In this document: piece by piece, positions 62,278 through 64,000 of the stretch
Layout of the letters: each line of letters opens with the position of its first letter
Position numbering within the stretch: position 1 is the stretch's first letter
Source: CAZVPF01 sp964628195
GTDB taxonomy: Bacteria > Planctomycetota > Phycisphaerae > Sedimentisphaerales > Anaerohalosphaeraceae
Direction of reading: 5' to 3'
Length of the DNA: 64,000 bases
NCBI GenBank assembly: GCA_964628195.1
Contig: CAZVPF010000016.1
Span: forward strand, 12,843-76,842
The notes under the pieces: model-generated
The model's input: the letters and a program-made list of their open reading frames with translations, nothing else
Databases searched by the model: none
What the model was told of the DNA's origin: nothing
Made by a program: the position numbers and the translations under genes

Positions 62278-62721
62278 ATGAAGATTAGTCGATCAACCGG
62301 TTATGCCCTTATCGCGGTCGGTTACATCGCCCAGAATTCCGACGATGGCGCTGTCCTTGCAGCAAGGGTGTCGAAAGAATATAACATTCCACTTGAATAC
62401 CTGCTCAAGATACTTCAGCAGCTTGTTCGAGCCAATGTATTGAGGAGTAAAAGAGGTCCGAGGGGCGGTTTTTTCCTTGCAAGGCCTCCGGAGACGATCA
62501 CGCTGCTTGAGATAATCGAGGCTGTCGACGGGCCTATGGTCAGCCACCTTCACCTTGCCGAGCAGACAAATAACGCTCCTTTCAGCACTAAAATGGAAGA
62601 GATCTGCCGGAAAGCGACCGAAGAGGTCAAGAGAATCTACGAGGCTGCAAAGCTTTCGGATGTTCTCGGCGGGTCACAGGGACCGGGACAAGGCCAGATG
62701 CCTCCAGGGCAGCCTATGTAA
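62278..62721 (+). CDS. Rrf2-family transcriptional regulator without cluster cysteines
   Basis: A 147-residue winged-helix regulator. The N-terminus MKISRSTGYALIAVGYIAQN and the recognition region VSKEYNIPLEYLLKILQQLVRANVLRSKRGPRGGFFLA are the Rrf2 signature. Iron-sulfur Rrf2 proteins such as IscR have three conserved cysteines after residue 90; here only one cysteine is present (EEICRK), so a cluster of that type is not expected. The tail is Gly/Pro/Gln-rich. The ATG at 62278 is chosen because GGAGG is nine bases upstream; an in-frame TTG is too close to it. A MazG-like gene follows 18 bp later. Confidence 0.9.
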   Translation: MKISRSTGYALIAVGYIAQNSDDGAVLAARVSKEYNIPLEYLLKILQQLVRANVLRSKRGPRGGFFLARPPETITLLEIIEAVDGPMVSHLHLAEQTNNAPFSTKMEEICRKATEEVKRIYEAAKLSDVLGGSQGPGQGQMPPGQPM

Positions 62722-62739
62722 CTGCTTAAGCTTGAAAAA

Positions 62740-63003
62740 ATGCTTATCAGCGAGTTTCAGCAGTTCATTTACGATAAATACTACGCCACTGACAGTGAGC
62801 GGGGCACGCCCGGTACGTTCATGTGGTTTGTAGAAGAGGTTGGCGAACTTGCAACCGCCCTTGCAGGTGATGACCATGAAAATAAAGTAGAGGAGTTCGC
62901 CGATGTGCTCGCATGGCTGTGCACGCTGGCGAATATTAATGGTGTTTCGCTGGAGGAGGCGATTGAGAAGTACACTAAAAATGAAATCGATGGGCATAAG
63001 TAA
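62740..63003 (+). CDS. MazG-like nucleotide pyrophosphohydrolase
   Basis: An 87-residue all-helical protein with the single MazG-domain metal-binding pattern: EEVGELATAL (residues about 32-41), then EEFADVLAWL (about 52-61), giving the E-x-x-E ... E-x-x-D acidic set. It would hydrolyse a nucleoside triphosphate to monophosphate and pyrophosphate as a housekeeping or stress function. It follows the Rrf2 gene by 18 bp and probably shares its transcript. The ribosome-binding site is weak; an in-frame TTG three codons upstream is possible. Confidence 0.82.
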   Translation: MLISEFQQFIYDKYYATDSERGTPGTFMWFVEEVGELATALAGDDHENKVEEFADVLAWLCTLANINGVSLEEAIEKYTKNEIDGHK

Positions 63004-63108
63004 AAGCGGTTAATTTGAAGAGACAGGATATTTTGCCGCTTTCTATCGGTTTGGACATTGTAATGATTTATGTGATGCTAATTTATAATTGGCAGAACTC
63101 AGGAGAGG

Positions 63109-63924
63109 ATGATGAAAAAGTTTCAAATTAACAGAGCAATTTTTGCATGTCTATTTTTGCAGTTGTTCGCCTGTTCGGCGTTCGGTCAAACCTTTATAAT
63201 GTTTCGGACGATAAAGCGGGCAACTGCGGATACTTATGACATGTCTGTCGTTATCTCGGCTGAAAATATTACCGGCTTTGAACTGAAAGGGCCTGTGATG
63301 GCTGGGTTTGAAGCAGCTCAGCTGGAATGCGGCAGCAATTATGTTTGGCGGAGATGGGCAATGCCGCTTGCGGACCTGCAGAATGAAATGGCAGGGACAT
63401 GGACCGCAAATATATATATTGACGATCTCTCCGGCGGCACAAATGAAACAGTTTATACCTTTGAAGTCGACGCAATTGTCGACAGCCAGTATCCAGCAGT
63501 GCCTGAGATATTGACTCCCACTGACGGTGCAGGAAATGTTATAGCCCAGGATTATCTGTGCACATGGGACAGTAAGGGAAATGATTCCGCGGCTCATTCG
63601 CTTTGGTTGAATATTATCATGGGTGATGTCTGTTATGCTACGACATCGCTTGCCCTGGATACAACCGAATGGCGGCCTGGGTGGCTCGAAATGGGTGAAG
63701 CGGAGTTTCGGATCGCTTATGTGTGGTGGCAGAATTATATGCTGCACAATTTAACACATGTATCCGGGCCGGTAATCGCATGGGACCATGTCTTGTTTGC
63801 AGCAGGCGGCGGGGATAAGCACAGCTTTGCAGTGTCAAAAGATCTCGATATTAACGGTGATTTAGCTATAAACCTTGCAGATATTGCCTATATGTTCGCC
63901 CACTGGCTGGAAGAAAAGCAGTAA
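63109..63924 (+). CDS. Secreted protein with C-terminal dockerin-like motif
   Basis: A 271-residue exported protein with a signal peptide (about 1-26, ending SAFGQ). The middle (about 27-235) is Trp- and Tyr-rich and probably beta-sheet, with no recognised enzyme motif. The C-terminus reads KDLDINGDLAINLADIAYMF then AHWLEEKQ: Asp-x-Asn-x-Asp spacing as in a dockerin or EF-hand calcium loop, followed by a helix ending Trp-Leu. This is the same element as in the sulfatase tail and, at the other end, in the 46806-47804 product. AGGAG precedes tandem ATG codons. Confidence 0.72.
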   Translation: MMKKFQINRAIFACLFLQLFACSAFGQTFIMFRTIKRATADTYDMSVVISAENITGFELKGPVMAGFEAAQLECGSNYVWRRWAMPLADLQNEMAGTWTANIYIDDLSGGTNETVYTFEVDAIVDSQYPAVPEILTPTDGAGNVIAQDYLCTWDSKGNDSAAHSLWLNIIMGDVCYATTSLALDTTEWRPGWLEMGEAEFRIAYVWWQNYMLHNLTHVSGPVIAWDHVLFAAGGGDKHSFAVSKDLDINGDLAINLADIAYMFAHWLEEKQ

Positions 63925-63937
63925 TAAATAAGAACAC

Positions 63938-64000
63938 TTATTTCAGTTCCATGTTAAAGTAATTTACCGCGTTGTTATAGCAGATATCCTGCACCATTTT
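63938..64000 (-). CDS. 3' end of a minus-strand gene, possibly an amidohydrolase
   Basis: The last 20 codons and TAA stop of a gene entering from the right edge. The peptide ends VQDICYNNAVNYFNMELK, resembling the 'I-x-x-x-N-A-x-x-x-F' end of amidohydrolase-2 (TIM-barrel) enzymes, but the fragment is too short for certainty. An AT-rich inverted repeat (AAATAAG / CTTATTT, 63926-63943) lies across the stop codon, between this gene and the convergent secreted-protein gene. Confidence 0.4.
   Translation of the reverse strand, partial: KMVQDICYNNAVNYFNMELK

Overview
The window looks like chromosome from a peptidoglycan-containing, flagellated planctomycete, most likely of the class Phycisphaerae (Sedimentisphaerales-like). 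This is inferred from the mixture of genes, not from a marker gene. The clues are an mreBCD-mrdA cell-wall operon, a PEP-CTERM secreted protein, a twin-arginine sulfatase, and three secreted proteins with the half-dockerin 'D-x-D-x-D ... W-L' element common in this group. There is also a large secretin with a low-complexity linker and a LacI/AraC hybrid regulator next to a GH65 phosphorylase. No rRNA, tRNA, CRISPR, transposase or prophage gene was recognised.

Layout. 1-6043 (minus strand): cell elongation, running coiled-coil membrane protein, 54-residue membrane microprotein, mreB, mreC, mreD, mrdA, then the 5' end of a PHP-domain gene that leaves the window. 6612-7817: metK. 7911-11050 (minus): a small unknown protein, a PQQ-type beta-propeller protein and purH. 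11299-12693 (minus): a sigma-54 activator with a degenerate receiver domain. 13127-40163 (plus): about 27 kb of flagellar genes. It begins at a canonical sigma-54 promoter with flgD, flgE, a membrane PilZ protein, flgF, flgG, flgA, flgH, flgI, flgJ-type, flgN, flgK and flgL. A run of TPR/glycosyltransferase proteins follows, including a second sigma-54 promoter, a glycosyltransferase that has lost its catalytic glutamates and a 2270-residue multi-enzyme polypeptide. The block closes with fliD. No flagellin gene and no obvious fliS are present.

40291-51684: glmS, secretin, tsaB, a repeat-rich intergenic patch, a secreted dockerin-like protein, and a XylR-type regulator downstream of a GH65 phosphorylase. 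52008-58143: thrC, an LptF/LptG permease, a secreted PHP/DUF3604 protein and a TAT-exported sulfatase. 58638-64000: a PEP-CTERM protein, an unknown protein, an amidase lipoprotein, a STAS/HATPase partner-switching pair, an Rrf2 regulator with a MazG-like protein, a secreted dockerin-like protein, and the 3' end of a possible amidohydrolase.

The most unusual part is the 25.2-38.0 kb stretch inside the flagellar block. Its TPR-glycosyltransferase proteins sit where flagellin genes often lie and are probably a flagellar or surface glycosylation system. One member appears catalytically dead, has its own sigma-54 promoter, and may have been recruited as a scaffold or regulator. Beside it, the giant enzyme carries an A10 tract at which any single-base slip would truncate it between modules. 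The adjacent activator, which cannot be phosphorylated in the usual way and has an altered GAFTGA loop, is the obvious candidate to drive both promoters.
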